From positions 310,001-374,000 of the forward strand of contig NZ_JRJE01000031.1 of the NCBI RefSeq assembly GCF_000763295.1: a DNA stretch of 64,000 nucleotides. Reading direction: 5' to 3'. The position numbers and the translations under genes were made by a program. Below the pieces are notes generated by a model. It worked only from the letters and a program-made list of their open reading frames with translations, made no database searches and was not told the DNA's origin. Numbering within the stretch: position 1 is the first letter of the stretch; every line of letters starts with the position of its first letter. Below, one piece after another: positions 36,588-47,114 of the stretch. Source of the stretch: Thalassospira australica (lineage in GTDB: Bacteria > Pseudomonadota > Alphaproteobacteria > Rhodospirillales > Thalassospiraceae).

Positions 36588-37007
36588 ATGTCTGAACAAG
36601 AGACCAGCGTGCTTGATCGCGACGAACTATTGCAGATGACCGTCGATATCGTTTCTGCCTATGTAAGCAACAATGCTCTCGCAGCGGCGCAGATTCCGGA
36701 ACTGATTTCGACCGTATTTTCATCGCTTGATGAAATACACGAAGTTGACAAAGAACCAGTTCAGGAACCGCTGAAACCGGCCGTTCCGATCAAAAAATCC
36801 ATTGGTGATGACTTCATCGTCTGCCTCGAAGATGGCAAAAAGCTTAAAATGCTCAAACGTCACCTTCGCACGACCTATAATCTGACACCGGAAGAATACC
36901 GTGCAAAATGGGGCCTTCCGTCCGATTACCCGATGGTCGCACCAAACTATGCAAAACAGCGTTCCCAATTTGCCAAGCAAATCGGTCTGGGTCGCAAGGC
37001 GAAATAA
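36588..37007 (+). CDS. mucR: MucR/Ros-family transcriptional regulator
   Basis: Global, often H-NS-like regulator of surface polysaccharide, motility and cell-cycle genes in alphaproteobacteria. The 139 residues have the N-terminal oligomerisation segment (DIVSAYVSNNALAAAQIPELI) and the DNA-binding core FIVCLEDGKKLKMLKRHL, then YNLTPEEYRAKWGLPSDYPM and VAPNYAKQRS. The zinc finger has one Cys and Asp and one His (CLED ... KRH), but the second His of Ros is replaced (RTTY). AAAGGA lies 19 bases before the ATG, rather far. Confidence 0.93.
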   Translation: MSEQETSVLDRDELLQMTVDIVSAYVSNNALAAAQIPELISTVFSSLDEIHEVDKEPVQEPLKPAVPIKKSIGDDFIVCLEDGKKLKMLKRHLRTTYNLTPEEYRAKWGLPSDYPMVAPNYAKQRSQFAKQIGLGRKAK

Positions 37008-37040
37008 CGCCGATCAGACAAGAACTGCGAAGTTACAAAC

Positions 37041-37077
37041 AAAAAACGCCGCCCTTTTTATGGGGTGGCGTTTTTTG
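37041..37077 (+). terminator. Rho-independent terminator after mucR
   Basis: AAAAAACGCC (37041-37050) pairs with GGCGTTTTTT (37067-37076), with additional pairing between CCC and GGG inside. The T-run is part of the stem. Confidence 0.85.
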
Positions 37078-37134
37078 TTGTGCTCAGTGCAGACACCGGA
37101 ACAACAAAGAAACCGACGCTTCGTGGCGCAGGCA

Positions 37135-37326
37135 TCATCCCTTATTGAGAACGTATTCAAGTTTTTGTGCGGCAACCCGTTTCAGTTGCTCCGCATTACG
37201 GCTTACCGGCCCCGCAACTGTGACCTCGACGCCGGTTTTTCCATCAATCGCTGTACAGCGAAGATAGGTCCCGACCTGGCGAAGCTCAAAATAGATTTCT
37301 CTGGGGGTATTGTTGCGTGTCGTCAT
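37135..37326 (-). CDS. Small DUF6898-like protein
   Basis: A 63-residue soluble protein beginning MTTRNNTPREIYFEL at ATG 37326; a longer start at 37347 is possible. It has the pattern I recall for the alphaproteobacterial DUF6898 family: EIYFELRQVGTYLRCTAID, then GKTGVEVTVAGPVS, and a helix ending KLEYVLNK. The fold looks like a small beta-sheet plus helix. Function unknown. It lies alone between the mucR terminator and the terminator of the valine operon. Confidence 0.7.
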   Translation of the reverse strand: MTTRNNTPREIYFELRQVGTYLRCTAIDGKTGVEVTVAGPVSRNAEQLKRVAAQKLEYVLNKG

Positions 37327-37397
37327 AAATACACTGTTGCCTGTCAAAACTTGCTTTGATCATTTTGCTCGCATTTTCCAACAACGCAACAGATAAC

Positions 37398-37436
37398 AAA
37401 AAACGGGCCTGGTTTCCCGGACCCGTTTTTATTGTT
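37398..37436 (-). terminator. Terminator of the valine degradation operon
   Basis: On the minus strand, CCCG-containing AAAAACGGG (plus 37422-37430) and CCCGTTTTT (plus 37399-37407) pair, followed by further T residues (GTTTTTTGTT). It lies 16 bases or more beyond the mmsB stop. Confidence 0.8.
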
Positions 37437-37452
37437 CTTCAAAGTCCGAGGC

Positions 37453-38343
37453 TTATTTTTCACCGTCAAGCATTTTGACTATGGCCGAGAAATCCATGTC
37501 CCCATTGCCGCCATTGGAATAAAGCGCATAAAGGCTTTCAGCCAGCGCGCCCATCGGGGTGGTTGCCCCTGATTCTGCTGACGCCTGCTGGGCAAGTTTC
37601 AGGTCCTTCAGCATCATATCCACCGCAAAGCCCGGCTGGTAATCGCGATTGGCCGGTGATGTCGGAACCGGTCCGGGAACCGGGCAATAGCTGGTCAACG
37701 CCCAACACTGACCAGATGCCTTTGATGAAACCTCAAACAGTTTCTGGGCATCAAGCCCAAGGCGCTTTGCCAGCATGAAGGCCTCGGAAACGGCAATCAT
37801 GCTCACACCCAACACCATATTGTTGCAAATCTTGGCTGCCTGCCCTGCACCACTATCACCGGCATGAACAATATTGCTGCCCATCGCTGCCAGGATGGGT
37901 TCTGCACTGGCGAAATCGGCATCAGCCCCCCCAACCATGAAGGTCAGGGTTCCAGCCGCGGCACCGGCTGTTCCGCCCGAAATCGGGGCATCAACAACAC
38001 CAAGCCCGGCAGCCTTGGCAAGTTCAGATGCCTTGCGGGCCGAATCCACATCAATGGTCGAACTGTCGATCAGGACCGTCCCCGGCTTGGCATGGGCAAT
38101 GACACCGTCCAGTCCGTCATAGACGGCCAGAACATGTTTTCCCGCTGGCAGCACCGTCACAACGAAGTCAACATCGGCCGCAGCCGCCCCGACCGAAGCG
38201 GCCTTATGTGCACCACCTTCAACAGCGTTGGCCACCGCATCATCGGACAGGTCGAAAACCTTGACCATGTGTCCGGCCTTGACCAGGTTGGCCGCCATCG
38301 GCCCACCCATATTGCCCAAACCAATAAAACCGATATTCGCCAT
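37453..38343 (-). CDS. mmsB: 3-hydroxyisobutyrate dehydrogenase
   Basis: NAD-dependent oxidation of 3-hydroxyisobutyrate to methylmalonate semialdehyde in valine catabolism. The 296 residues show the Rossmann start IGFIGLGNMGGPMAANL, the substrate motif DAPISGGTAGAAAGTL and the catalytic Lys in GAGQAAKICNNMVLG. ATG 38343 has GGAGAC ahead; the longer frame upstream is not family-like. It is the last gene of a three-gene operon with the hydrolase and the acyl-CoA dehydrogenase. The next enzyme, mmsA, is not in the window. Confidence 0.93.
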   Translation of the reverse strand: MANIGFIGLGNMGGPMAANLVKAGHMVKVFDLSDDAVANAVEGGAHKAASVGAAAADVDFVVTVLPAGKHVLAVYDGLDGVIAHAKPGTVLIDSSTIDVDSARKASELAKAAGLGVVDAPISGGTAGAAAGTLTFMVGGADADFASAEPILAAMGSNIVHAGDSGAGQAAKICNNMVLGVSMIAVSEAFMLAKRLGLDAQKLFEVSSKASGQCWALTSYCPVPGPVPTSPANRDYQPGFAVDMMLKDLKLAQQASAESGATTPMGALAESLYALYSNGGNGDMDFSAIVKMLDGEK

Positions 38344-38427
38344 TTGAAGTCTCCTCTGATACCCGTCTCGGGGCTTTTTGGTCTGTTTTTCGTGTGTTTT
38401 TTGGGCAGAAGATCGCCCCGACACATT

Positions 38428-39519
38428 TTAAAGATTAAGTTCTTTGTTTTCTGGCAACAGCTCGAAATATTCGGCCACCTCGCTCGGGTCGACCTGTCCG
38501 ATATCACCATGCTGCCATTTGGGGGCATGGTCCTTATCAAGGATCACTGCCCGCACACCTTCAAAAAGGTCGGGCTTACAGACCATGCGCTGCGACAAGC
38601 GGTATTCCATATTTAAAACACCTGCGAGTGACATATCGCTCCCCTGACGGATTTGTTCATAGCTAACGCAAAGCGCTGTTGGTGATTTTCCCGCCAACAT
38701 TTCAAGGGTTTTGGTGCCAAATTCAGTTTCTTCATGCTCAAGAGCAGCGAAAATCGCCGCCACACTCTCACCCGAAAAGGTGCGGTCAATTGGCTCGCGA
38801 ATTTCGGCAAGCGGGGCGTTGTCGAATGATTTGGCGTGTTTATCAAGAACGGCTGACACCACCGCGAAGCTATCACCATCATAGGACGCCGCTGCCAAAT
38901 CAGCACAAATCTGATTGATGCCATCACTTTGTGCCCCATGGGTTGCCAGTCCGGCATAAAGACAGTCCGCCGCTTTTATCCGGGCACCGGTCAATCCAAG
39001 GTACATGCCAATCATTCCGGGGCAGCGCGGCAGGAAGTATCCCCCACCAACATCGGGAAAGAATCCGATACCAGTTTCGGGCATGGCAAATAACGTCCGT
39101 TCCGTCACCACCCGGAAACGCCCATGGATCGAAACACCAACACCTCCACCCATCGTGATCCCATCCATCATGGCAACATAAGGCTTCGGGTAATTGGCGA
39201 TATAATGGTTCAAGTGATACTCGCGCCGATAAAACGCATCGAGTATTTCTTCATCGTCAACCTGGCGCGCATCATAAAGGCCCCGGATATCTCCGCCAGC
39301 GCAGAATGCCTTTTCGCCAGCACCCTCGATGATAACGACCTTGATCGACACATCCTGTTCCCAGGATTTGAGCTGCGCCATCATCATATCAACCATTTCC
39401 AAATCAAGCGCATTCAACGCCCGTGGACGGTTAAGAACAATACGACCAGAACTACCTTCCTGTGAAAACAGGACCGGGGCTTCTATGGCGTCATTTGTCG
39501 ACTTTGAATCAGTAGTCAT
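38428..39519 (-). CDS. 3-hydroxyisobutyryl-CoA hydrolase
   Basis: A 363-residue member of the enoyl-CoA hydratase/isomerase fold in the HIBYL-CoA hydrolase branch. It releases 3-hydroxyisobutyrate from its CoA ester in valine degradation. Features are NRPRALNALDLEMV, AFCAGGDIRGLYD (oxyanion loop), MDGITMGGGVGVSIHG and FAMPETGIGFFPDVGG with the branch-specific Glu and Asp. Length exceeds simple hydratases, as expected. It starts three bases after the dehydrogenase stop; an ordinary enoyl-CoA hydratase for the intermediate step is not in the window. Confidence 0.9.
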   Translation of the reverse strand: MTTDSKSTNDAIEAPVLFSQEGSSGRIVLNRPRALNALDLEMVDMMMAQLKSWEQDVSIKVVIIEGAGEKAFCAGGDIRGLYDARQVDDEEILDAFYRREYHLNHYIANYPKPYVAMMDGITMGGGVGVSIHGRFRVVTERTLFAMPETGIGFFPDVGGGYFLPRCPGMIGMYLGLTGARIKAADCLYAGLATHGAQSDGINQICADLAAASYDGDSFAVVSAVLDKHAKSFDNAPLAEIREPIDRTFSGESVAAIFAALEHEETEFGTKTLEMLAGKSPTALCVSYEQIRQGSDMSLAGVLNMEYRLSQRMVCKPDLFEGVRAVILDKDHAPKWQHGDIGQVDPSEVAEYFELLPENKELNL

Positions 39520-39522
39520 GTG

Positions 39523-40662
39523 TCAGTCCTTCAGGGCCGCGCGCGAGATGATCAGGCGCATGATTTCGTTTGTACCTTCAAGGATTTGATGGACACGCAG
39601 ATCACGCAACAGCCGTTCAATCGGGTATTCGCGAATATAGCCATATCCACCGTGAAGCTGCAGCGCTTCATTACACACATTAAACCCGACGTCGGTCGCA
39701 AACCGTTTGGCCATCGCACAAAACTGCGTCGCATCATCAGTTTTGTGATCCAGCTTCCAGGCCCCTTTGTGAAGCATCAGGCGCGCAGCTTCGAGTTCGG
39801 TGACCATATCGGCGAATTTGAATTGCAGCGCCTGAAACTGATCAAGGCTTTTGCCAAACTGCTTGCGCACCTTCATATGGTCGCGTGCATGTTCCATAGC
39901 CGCACGTGCCCCGCCGACCGAACAGGCCGCGATATTCAATCGACCACCATCAAGGCCCTTCATGGCGAATTTAAACCCTTCGCCCTCTTCACCCAGACGG
40001 TTTTCGGCCGACACCTTGCAGTTGCTAAAGATAACGGCTGCGGTCGGCTGACTGTTCCAGCCCATTTTTTCTTCCAACTTGCCAAATGACAGCCCCTCGG
40101 CATCCTTTGGCACGATGAACGTCGAAATACCTTTCGGGCTGTCATCGCCAGTGCGCGCCATGACCACATAAACATCGCTGCGCGATCCGCCGGAAATAAA
40201 GGCCTTCTCACCATTCAGGATGTAATGATCACCATTACGCTCTGCGCGGGTTCGAAGCGCCCCGGCATCTGAACCTGCCCCTGGCTCGGTCAGACAGTAG
40301 CTGGCGAAATGTTCCATGGTCACCAGTTTGGGCAAAAATTTCGCGCGCTGCGCGTCATTGCCAAACGTATCGATCATCCAGCAGGCCATGTTGTGGATCG
40401 AAATATAGGCCGCAGTGGACGGACAGGCCGCAGCAAGTTCTTCGAAGATCACCGCAGCATCAAGGCGACCAAGCCCCGTGCCACCATATTCCTCGCCGGT
40501 GTAGATCGCGGCAAAACCAAGTTCGGCTGCCTTGCGCAGGGTTTCTTCGGGAAAAATATGGTTTGCATCCCATTCCCCGGCATGCGGGGCCATTTCATTC
40601 TGTGCGAAATCGCGCGCAGCCTCGGCAAATGCCTGCTGATCGTCAGACAGGTTGAACTCCAT
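39523..40662 (-). CDS. Isobutyryl-CoA dehydrogenase-type acyl-CoA dehydrogenase
   Basis: FAD enzyme of 379 residues oxidising short branched acyl-CoA, most likely isobutyryl-CoA to methacrylyl-CoA given its neighbours. It has AAIYTGEEYGGTGLGRLDA, the flavin/substrate motif CLTEPGAGSDAGALRTRA, the GEKAFISGG segment, and the C-terminal catalytic Glu in QILEGTNEIMR. A near-palindrome resembling sites of the MerR-type LiuR regulator lies 35-51 bases upstream. Electrons go to an electron-transfer flavoprotein outside the window. Confidence 0.9.
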   Translation of the reverse strand: MEFNLSDDQQAFAEAARDFAQNEMAPHAGEWDANHIFPEETLRKAAELGFAAIYTGEEYGGTGLGRLDAAVIFEELAAACPSTAAYISIHNMACWMIDTFGNDAQRAKFLPKLVTMEHFASYCLTEPGAGSDAGALRTRAERNGDHYILNGEKAFISGGSRSDVYVVMARTGDDSPKGISTFIVPKDAEGLSFGKLEEKMGWNSQPTAAVIFSNCKVSAENRLGEEGEGFKFAMKGLDGGRLNIAACSVGGARAAMEHARDHMKVRKQFGKSLDQFQALQFKFADMVTELEAARLMLHKGAWKLDHKTDDATQFCAMAKRFATDVGFNVCNEALQLHGGYGYIREYPIERLLRDLRVHQILEGTNEIMRLIISRAALKD

Positions 40663-40696
40663 TGGATCGCCGCCTCTTTTACATTTCTATTTTCCC

Positions 40697-40713
40697 TTTA
40701 CGTAAACGTGAAA
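40697..40713. promoter_or_regulatory. Candidate LiuR-type operator upstream of the valine operon
   Basis: TTTACGTAAACGTGAAA is a near-palindrome with ACGT half-sites 35 bases upstream of the acyl-CoA dehydrogenase ATG. From memory it resembles TTTACGTwwACGTAAA-like sites of LiuR, the MerR-family regulator of branched-chain amino-acid degradation. No liuR gene is in the window. Confidence 0.4.
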
Positions 40714-40731
40714 TCCCGGTTTTGTCAATTC

Positions 40732-40753
40732 ATTCGGTATAATCGTACCGAAT
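40732..40753. promoter_or_regulatory. Palindrome containing the probable metY -10 element
   Basis: ATTCGGTA (40732-40739) and TACCGAAT (40746-40753) are perfect 8-bp complements with a 6-base spacer. A consensus TATAAT (40738-40743) sits across the left arm and spacer, and no good -35 lies 17 bases upstream. This layout suggests a regulated metY promoter, repressor- or activator-controlled. The leader to the ATG would be about 135 bases and shows no riboswitch I recognise. Confidence 0.5.
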
Positions 40754-40888
40754 TATCGCTATTTAAGAAAAATCAACCCGCCGATGAATACGCACAAGCC
40801 TTTGCTGCAATTGTTTCTTGCAGACACCCGGTTGCTACGCATACCCTCCTCACGTCTGAAAAAACGATCCATCAGGGAAACATTCATT

Positions 40889-42175
40889 ATGTCTTCGACC
40901 AAACCGGAAACCATTGTCCTACATGCTGGCTATCGCGCCGAACCGACAACCGGTTCCGTTGCTGTGCCGCTCTATCAAACAACCAGCTATCAGTTCCGCG
41001 ACACCCAGCATGCAGCAGATCTTTTTGCGCTTAAGGAACTCGGCAATATCTATACCCGCCTGATGAACCCCACCAATGATGTGCTCGAACAGCGCATTGC
41101 CGCACTTGATGGCGGTGCCGCAGCGGTCGCACTTGGATCGGGACAGGCAGCATCGACTTTCGCCATTCTCAATATCGCCCAGGCCGGCGACAATATTGTC
41201 AGCTCGACCGATCTTTACGGTGGCACCTGGAACCTGTTTGCCAACACCTTCAAGCAGATGGGGATCGAGGTGCGTTTTGCCGATCCGTCTGATCCGGAAA
41301 ACTTCCGCCGTCTCGCCGATGACAAAACCCGTGCGTTTTATGCCGAAACCCTGCCCAACCCGAAACTTCAGGTGTTCCCGATCCGCGAAGTGGCCGATAT
41401 TGGCGATGATCTTGGCATTCCGCTGATTGTTGACAACACGTCTGCACCGGTGATTTGCAAACCGATCGACCATGGTGCCAGCATCGTGATGTATTCGACG
41501 ACCAAATTCATTGCCGGTCACGGCACATCGGTTGGCGGGGTTGTTGTCGATTCCGGCAAGTTTGACTGGGAAAAGCATGCAAAACGCTTCCCGCTTCTGA
41601 ACGAACCGGACCCAAGCTATCACGGTGCTGTCTGGACCGAGGCCGTCAAACCGATTGGCCCGGTGGCCTATGCGATCAAACTGCGCTGCACAGTGCTGCG
41701 CGATATGGGTGCGGCTGCATCGCCGTTCAATTCCTTCCAGACCATTCAGGGCATGGAAACCCTGCCGCTACGGATGGAACGCCATTGCGAAAACGCCAAC
41801 AAGGTTGCCGACTTCCTGGCGTCTCATCCGAAAGTCACCAAGGTCATTCACCCCAGCAAACAGGACGGCGAAAGCCGCCGTCGCGCCGATACCTATCTCA
41901 AAGGTGGTTTCGGTGCCTTGATGGGCTTTGAACTGGCAGGCGGCAAAGATGCCGGCGAGAAATTCATCAATTCGCTGGAGCTGCTTTACCACGTGGCCAA
42001 CATCGGGGATACGCGATCGCTTGCCATTCACCCGGCAACGACGACCCATAGCCAATTGTCCGAAGAAGACCGCCTGTCATCAGGTGTGACCGACGGCTAC
42101 GTTCGCCTGTCGATCGGAATCGAACATATTGATGACATTCTGGCAGATCTGACTCAGGCACTTGAAAAAGCCTGA
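40889..42175 (+). CDS. metY: O-acetylhomoserine sulfhydrylase
   Basis: PLP enzyme of the Cys/Met metabolism family, 428 residues, using sulfide and O-acetylhomoserine to form homocysteine. Features are ETIVLHAGY at the start, VPLYQTTSYQF, YTRLMNPTNDVLEQR, ALGSGQAASTFA, the PLP lysine near 206 in MYSTTKFIAGHG, and NIGDTRSLAIHPATTTHSQL. Length fits MetY rather than the shorter MetB/MetZ. ATG 40889 has AGGGAAA ahead; the frame is open to 40784 but that part is not conserved family sequence. A terminator follows. Confidence 0.92.
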   Translation: MSSTKPETIVLHAGYRAEPTTGSVAVPLYQTTSYQFRDTQHAADLFALKELGNIYTRLMNPTNDVLEQRIAALDGGAAAVALGSGQAASTFAILNIAQAGDNIVSSTDLYGGTWNLFANTFKQMGIEVRFADPSDPENFRRLADDKTRAFYAETLPNPKLQVFPIREVADIGDDLGIPLIVDNTSAPVICKPIDHGASIVMYSTTKFIAGHGTSVGGVVVDSGKFDWEKHAKRFPLLNEPDPSYHGAVWTEAVKPIGPVAYAIKLRCTVLRDMGAAASPFNSFQTIQGMETLPLRMERHCENANKVADFLASHPKVTKVIHPSKQDGESRRRADTYLKGGFGALMGFELAGGKDAGEKFINSLELLYHVANIGDTRSLAIHPATTTHSQLSEEDRLSSGVTDGYVRLSIGIEHIDDILADLTQALEKA

Positions 42176-42203
42176 CGACCAGTCCGTTTTCGAATGATTT
42201 CCT

Positions 42204-42239
42204 AAACCGGCCGGACACATGTCCGGTCGGTTTTTTGTT
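42204..42239 (+). terminator. Rho-independent terminator after metY
   Basis: AACCG and CCGGAC pair with GTCCGG and CGGTT around an ACAT loop (one G-T pair between the stem parts), followed by TTTTTTG. Confidence 0.88.
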
Positions 42240-42308
42240 GACGCATGACAGGGCCGCCCCTAAACAAATATCGGCAAAATACGCATAACATGCAAAACAG
42301 GCACACAA

Positions 42309-43070
42309 ATGTCGAGCGTTACAACACGACAAGACGAAATCCAGAAACTTTTGCGGCGCAACGGCACGGTGCATATCCATGATCTGGCCGCCCTGTTCCA
42401 TGCATCTCTTGATACCATCCGGCGTGATTTGCGTCAGATGGAAGAAGACGGATATTTGCGCCGCATCCACGGCGGTGCGGTTCTTCCCAATAAGGCGTCG
42501 GACACATATGTAGAACGTGCTCAGGAATTACAGCCCGAACGGGCGATGATTGCGCAAAAGACCGCACGTGACCTTATCCCCGATGACGGTGTCCTGTTTT
42601 TTGACAGCGGCACGACCGTCTGTGAAGTTGCCCGCCATCTGAAACCATCTTTTCGCGGCACGATTATTACCGTAAATCCGATGGTTGCGGCTGAACTGGC
42701 CGATCACCCAAACGCCAACGTTATCATGCTGGGCGGTACTTTGCGTAAAACTGAAATGGCGGTATGCGGCCCGACGACCATTGACGAAATCCGCAAATAT
42801 AACGCCGACCTTGCACTGCTGGGTACCTGCGCCCTGCACCCAGAGGCCGGTTTATCGACCAGCAGCACGGAAGAACGGGCATCAAAAGCCGCCATGATCG
42901 CCCAATCGGCCGAGGTCATCGCCGTGACGACAGCAGACAAGCTTGAAACCAGCCTGCCCTATCGGGTTTGTGACATTGATGCGATTTCACACCTTGTCAC
43001 CGGTCGTAAATTGTCATCGGGTTATCTTGCCAACTATTCCCGTCGCGGGATCAATATTGTTCAGGCTTGA
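42309..43070 (+). CDS. DeoR/GlpR-family transcriptional regulator
   Basis: Sugar-phosphate-sensing repressor type, 253 residues. The N-terminal helix-turn-helix has RQDEIQKLLRRNGTVHIHDLA, HASLDTIRRDLRQMEEDGYLRRIHGGA, the DeoR signature. The C-terminal DeoRC sensor has DDGVLFFDSGTTVCEVARHL and ALLGTCALHPEAGLSTSSTEE. It precedes an MFS transporter by 43 bases and probably controls it; the ligand is likely a phosphorylated sugar but cannot be named. Confidence 0.88.
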   Translation: MSSVTTRQDEIQKLLRRNGTVHIHDLAALFHASLDTIRRDLRQMEEDGYLRRIHGGAVLPNKASDTYVERAQELQPERAMIAQKTARDLIPDDGVLFFDSGTTVCEVARHLKPSFRGTIITVNPMVAAELADHPNANVIMLGGTLRKTEMAVCGPTTIDEIRKYNADLALLGTCALHPEAGLSTSSTEERASKAAMIAQSAEVIAVTTADKLETSLPYRVCDIDAISHLVTGRKLSSGYLANYSRRGINIVQA

Positions 43071-43113
43071 ATTTGATAACGCCTGAAACACGATGCTTTG
43101 GAGCCCCAATTAA

Positions 43114-45383
<2,270 letters not shown>

Positions 45384-45423
45384 TTCCCTCAAAACCAACC
45401 AATCCCTGCCACCGGATAGATCA

Positions 45424-45449
45424 AAGGGCCTCACGTGAGGCCCTTTTTC
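45424..45449. terminator. Bidirectional terminator, hemB / HAD-IIA gene
   Basis: AAAGGGCCTCAC (45424-45435) is immediately followed by GTGAGGCCCTTT (45436-45447), a perfect palindrome with flanking A and T residues. It ends hemB and the minus-strand HAD gene. Confidence 0.92.
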
Positions 45450-45473
45450 GTGTTCACCGATCTGATGATGTAA

Positions 45474-46454
45474 TCAAGCGTCACAGCATGCAGGTTCACC
45501 AGACGCATCCTGATCGTCAGAAATGCCATGACCAATGGCACGTGCACAAAAATGCGGGCGCAGACCGGAACGGGCGAAGACATCTTCGATATCCTGGCCG
45601 TCAAGGAAACCACCCTGATGCACCAGCAGCGTTTTTATGCCTGATGCCAACCCACCCAGAACATCTGTGTGAACCGTATCGCCAACCATAAGCACGCGAT
45701 CACGCTCAACATCAGGGTGACGGCGCAGGACTTCCTCGAACACATGATGATATGGCTTGCCAACGCATTGTGGCGTTACGCCGGATACATCTGCTGCCAA
45801 ATGGGCAAAGTAACCGGACTCAACCGACAGAAAATCCCCCATCGGCGCACAGATATCCGGATTTCCGACAAGGATCGGTCGCGGATTGTCGGCAAGGCTT
45901 TTTTCCAGCATTGCTTGCTGAGCATCTGTCCAATTTTCCGAATCAATCAGCAAAAAACCACCAACCGCGTCATATAATGCGCGATCGGCGCCAAGTGGCT
46001 CGACATGATCTGGTAACACATCAAACGGCCAATGGGTTGGCGCCATCGCCCCCCAATGGTTGATATCGACATGGGCATTCATCATCGGGGCGATGAATTG
46101 CTGGCTGCTGATCAGGTTATGCTTGGTAAAATCAAAGCCGCGGTTACGATGGCGCGCAAGGATCGCCTCAGCCGAACTCGACGCATCGTTGGTGACCACC
46201 GCCAGCTTTTTTCCCATACCTTGCAAGGTGCCAACTGCCTTGACCGCCCCGGGTATTGCGTTTGGGCCGCTATTGAGCACCCCAAAAGCATCAAACACAA
46301 TCAGGTCGAACTGATCTGCAATCGCCAGAAGATTATCGACATAGTCAGTTGTCTGCGGGACTGCGTCGTTGGGCACTTGTGGCAGACGCGGCGCGTATTG
46401 CAGATAGGCTTCAATGGCCTGCGCAAAATTCAATCGCAGCCGATTGATGCTCAT
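45474..46454 (-). CDS. HAD subfamily IIA hydrolase-like protein
   Basis: A 326-residue NagD-type HAD protein. Motif I is VFDAFGVLNSG: the nucleophile Asp55 is present but the second catalytic Asp (position +2) is Phe57. An aromatic residue there is, as I recall, a feature of an alphaproteobacterial IIA subgroup. Motif II is VVTNDASSS; motif III Lys is in GKPYHHVFEEVL; motif IV is VLMVGDTVHTDVLGG. The cap lies between motifs II and III. Lack of the general acid suggests weak or altered phosphatase activity. AGGAGAG precedes ATG 46454. Confidence 0.8.
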   Translation of the reverse strand: MSINRLRLNFAQAIEAYLQYAPRLPQVPNDAVPQTTDYVDNLLAIADQFDLIVFDAFGVLNSGPNAIPGAVKAVGTLQGMGKKLAVVTNDASSSAEAILARHRNRGFDFTKHNLISSQQFIAPMMNAHVDINHWGAMAPTHWPFDVLPDHVEPLGADRALYDAVGGFLLIDSENWTDAQQAMLEKSLADNPRPILVGNPDICAPMGDFLSVESGYFAHLAADVSGVTPQCVGKPYHHVFEEVLRRHPDVERDRVLMVGDTVHTDVLGGLASGIKTLLVHQGGFLDGQDIEDVFARSGLRPHFCARAIGHGISDDQDASGEPACCDA

Positions 46455-46934
46455 GGTCGTCTCTCCTGCTTGCAAAGGTTTGGGAAAATCCCTGCATATT
46501 CAATCTGATTAGTGCAACAAATACACCTCAAATTTTTCCCGCTTCAAGATTTGCAGGAACTCAACCAAAGGTCATCACGCAATGTCACTAGCTATGCGTT
46601 AATAGCATAACAACAAAAGCAGTAAAAGTGTCGCCCCAAACGCCAATTATGGTGGATTCATGACAATTCAGCGACTTTCTGCGCTTTTCAAGCCCCTGCC
46701 ATGCAAAAAACGCATTGGATTAAACACGCAATTCTACGTAGATTGCCCTCACGAAATGAATAGGACGCATCGACTGACAATTGCGCCACCGTGCAGAAGA
46801 TCACTCGATACAGTCCAAACAAACCGACACGTCAAACCAGTTATCTATTCCGACACGGAATACTCTCGGTGAGAACATGCCGGTTAGCTGAAAACAGATG
46901 CCGAACAATCGGCCGGTTTGAAATAGGTGATGAA
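46455..46934. other. 480-base gap without a supported gene
   Basis: No convincing gene. A 70-codon frame at 46660-46872 lacks a ribosome site and family features. The AT-rich first half should hold the promoter of the minus-strand HAD gene and that of the DUF1127 gene. Short inverted repeats lie at 46590-46615 (GCTAT...ATAGC overlapping TATGC...GCATA) and at 46729-46745 (CAATTCTACGTAGATTG). Confidence 0.4.
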
Positions 46935-47093
46935 ATGATCGTAACTAAAATCTTTGCTTTTCTTCGTGCTCTGCGCGTTCAGTACCAGACCCAAAGTGCG
47001 CTGCGCCAGCTTGATCCGCGCGAACTTGCTGACATCGGTCTGAACCGCGACATGATCGACGATGTAGCACATCGTGTTGCGTTCGGTCGCTAA
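46935..47093 (+). CDS. DUF1127 micro-protein (YjiS-like)
   Basis: A 52-residue basic helical protein: IFAFLRALRVQYQTQSALRQL, then the family signature LDPRELADIGLNRDMIDD and VAFGR. DUF1127 proteins are small, often stress-induced and in some alphaproteobacteria bind RNA or affect RNA turnover. The ATG lies five bases after AGGTGA, and a strong terminator begins 22 bases after the stop, so the transcript is short and monocistronic. Confidence 0.85.
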   Translation: MIVTKIFAFLRALRVQYQTQSALRQLDPRELADIGLNRDMIDDVAHRVAFGR

Positions 47094-47114
47094 GCCACGA
47101 CCGTAGCGTCCTTG

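Noticed and set aside
40784-40888. Upstream in-frame extension of metY
   Set aside because: The added residues are not conserved family sequence and lack a ribosome site; ATG 40889 fits better.
40754-40888. SAM-II or SAM/SAH riboswitch in the metY leader
   Set aside because: The conserved cores of these riboswitches as I recall them are not present.
46660-46872. 70-codon frame in the gap before the DUF1127 gene
   Set aside because: No ribosome site, no recognisable pattern, and mixed composition; treated as chance.
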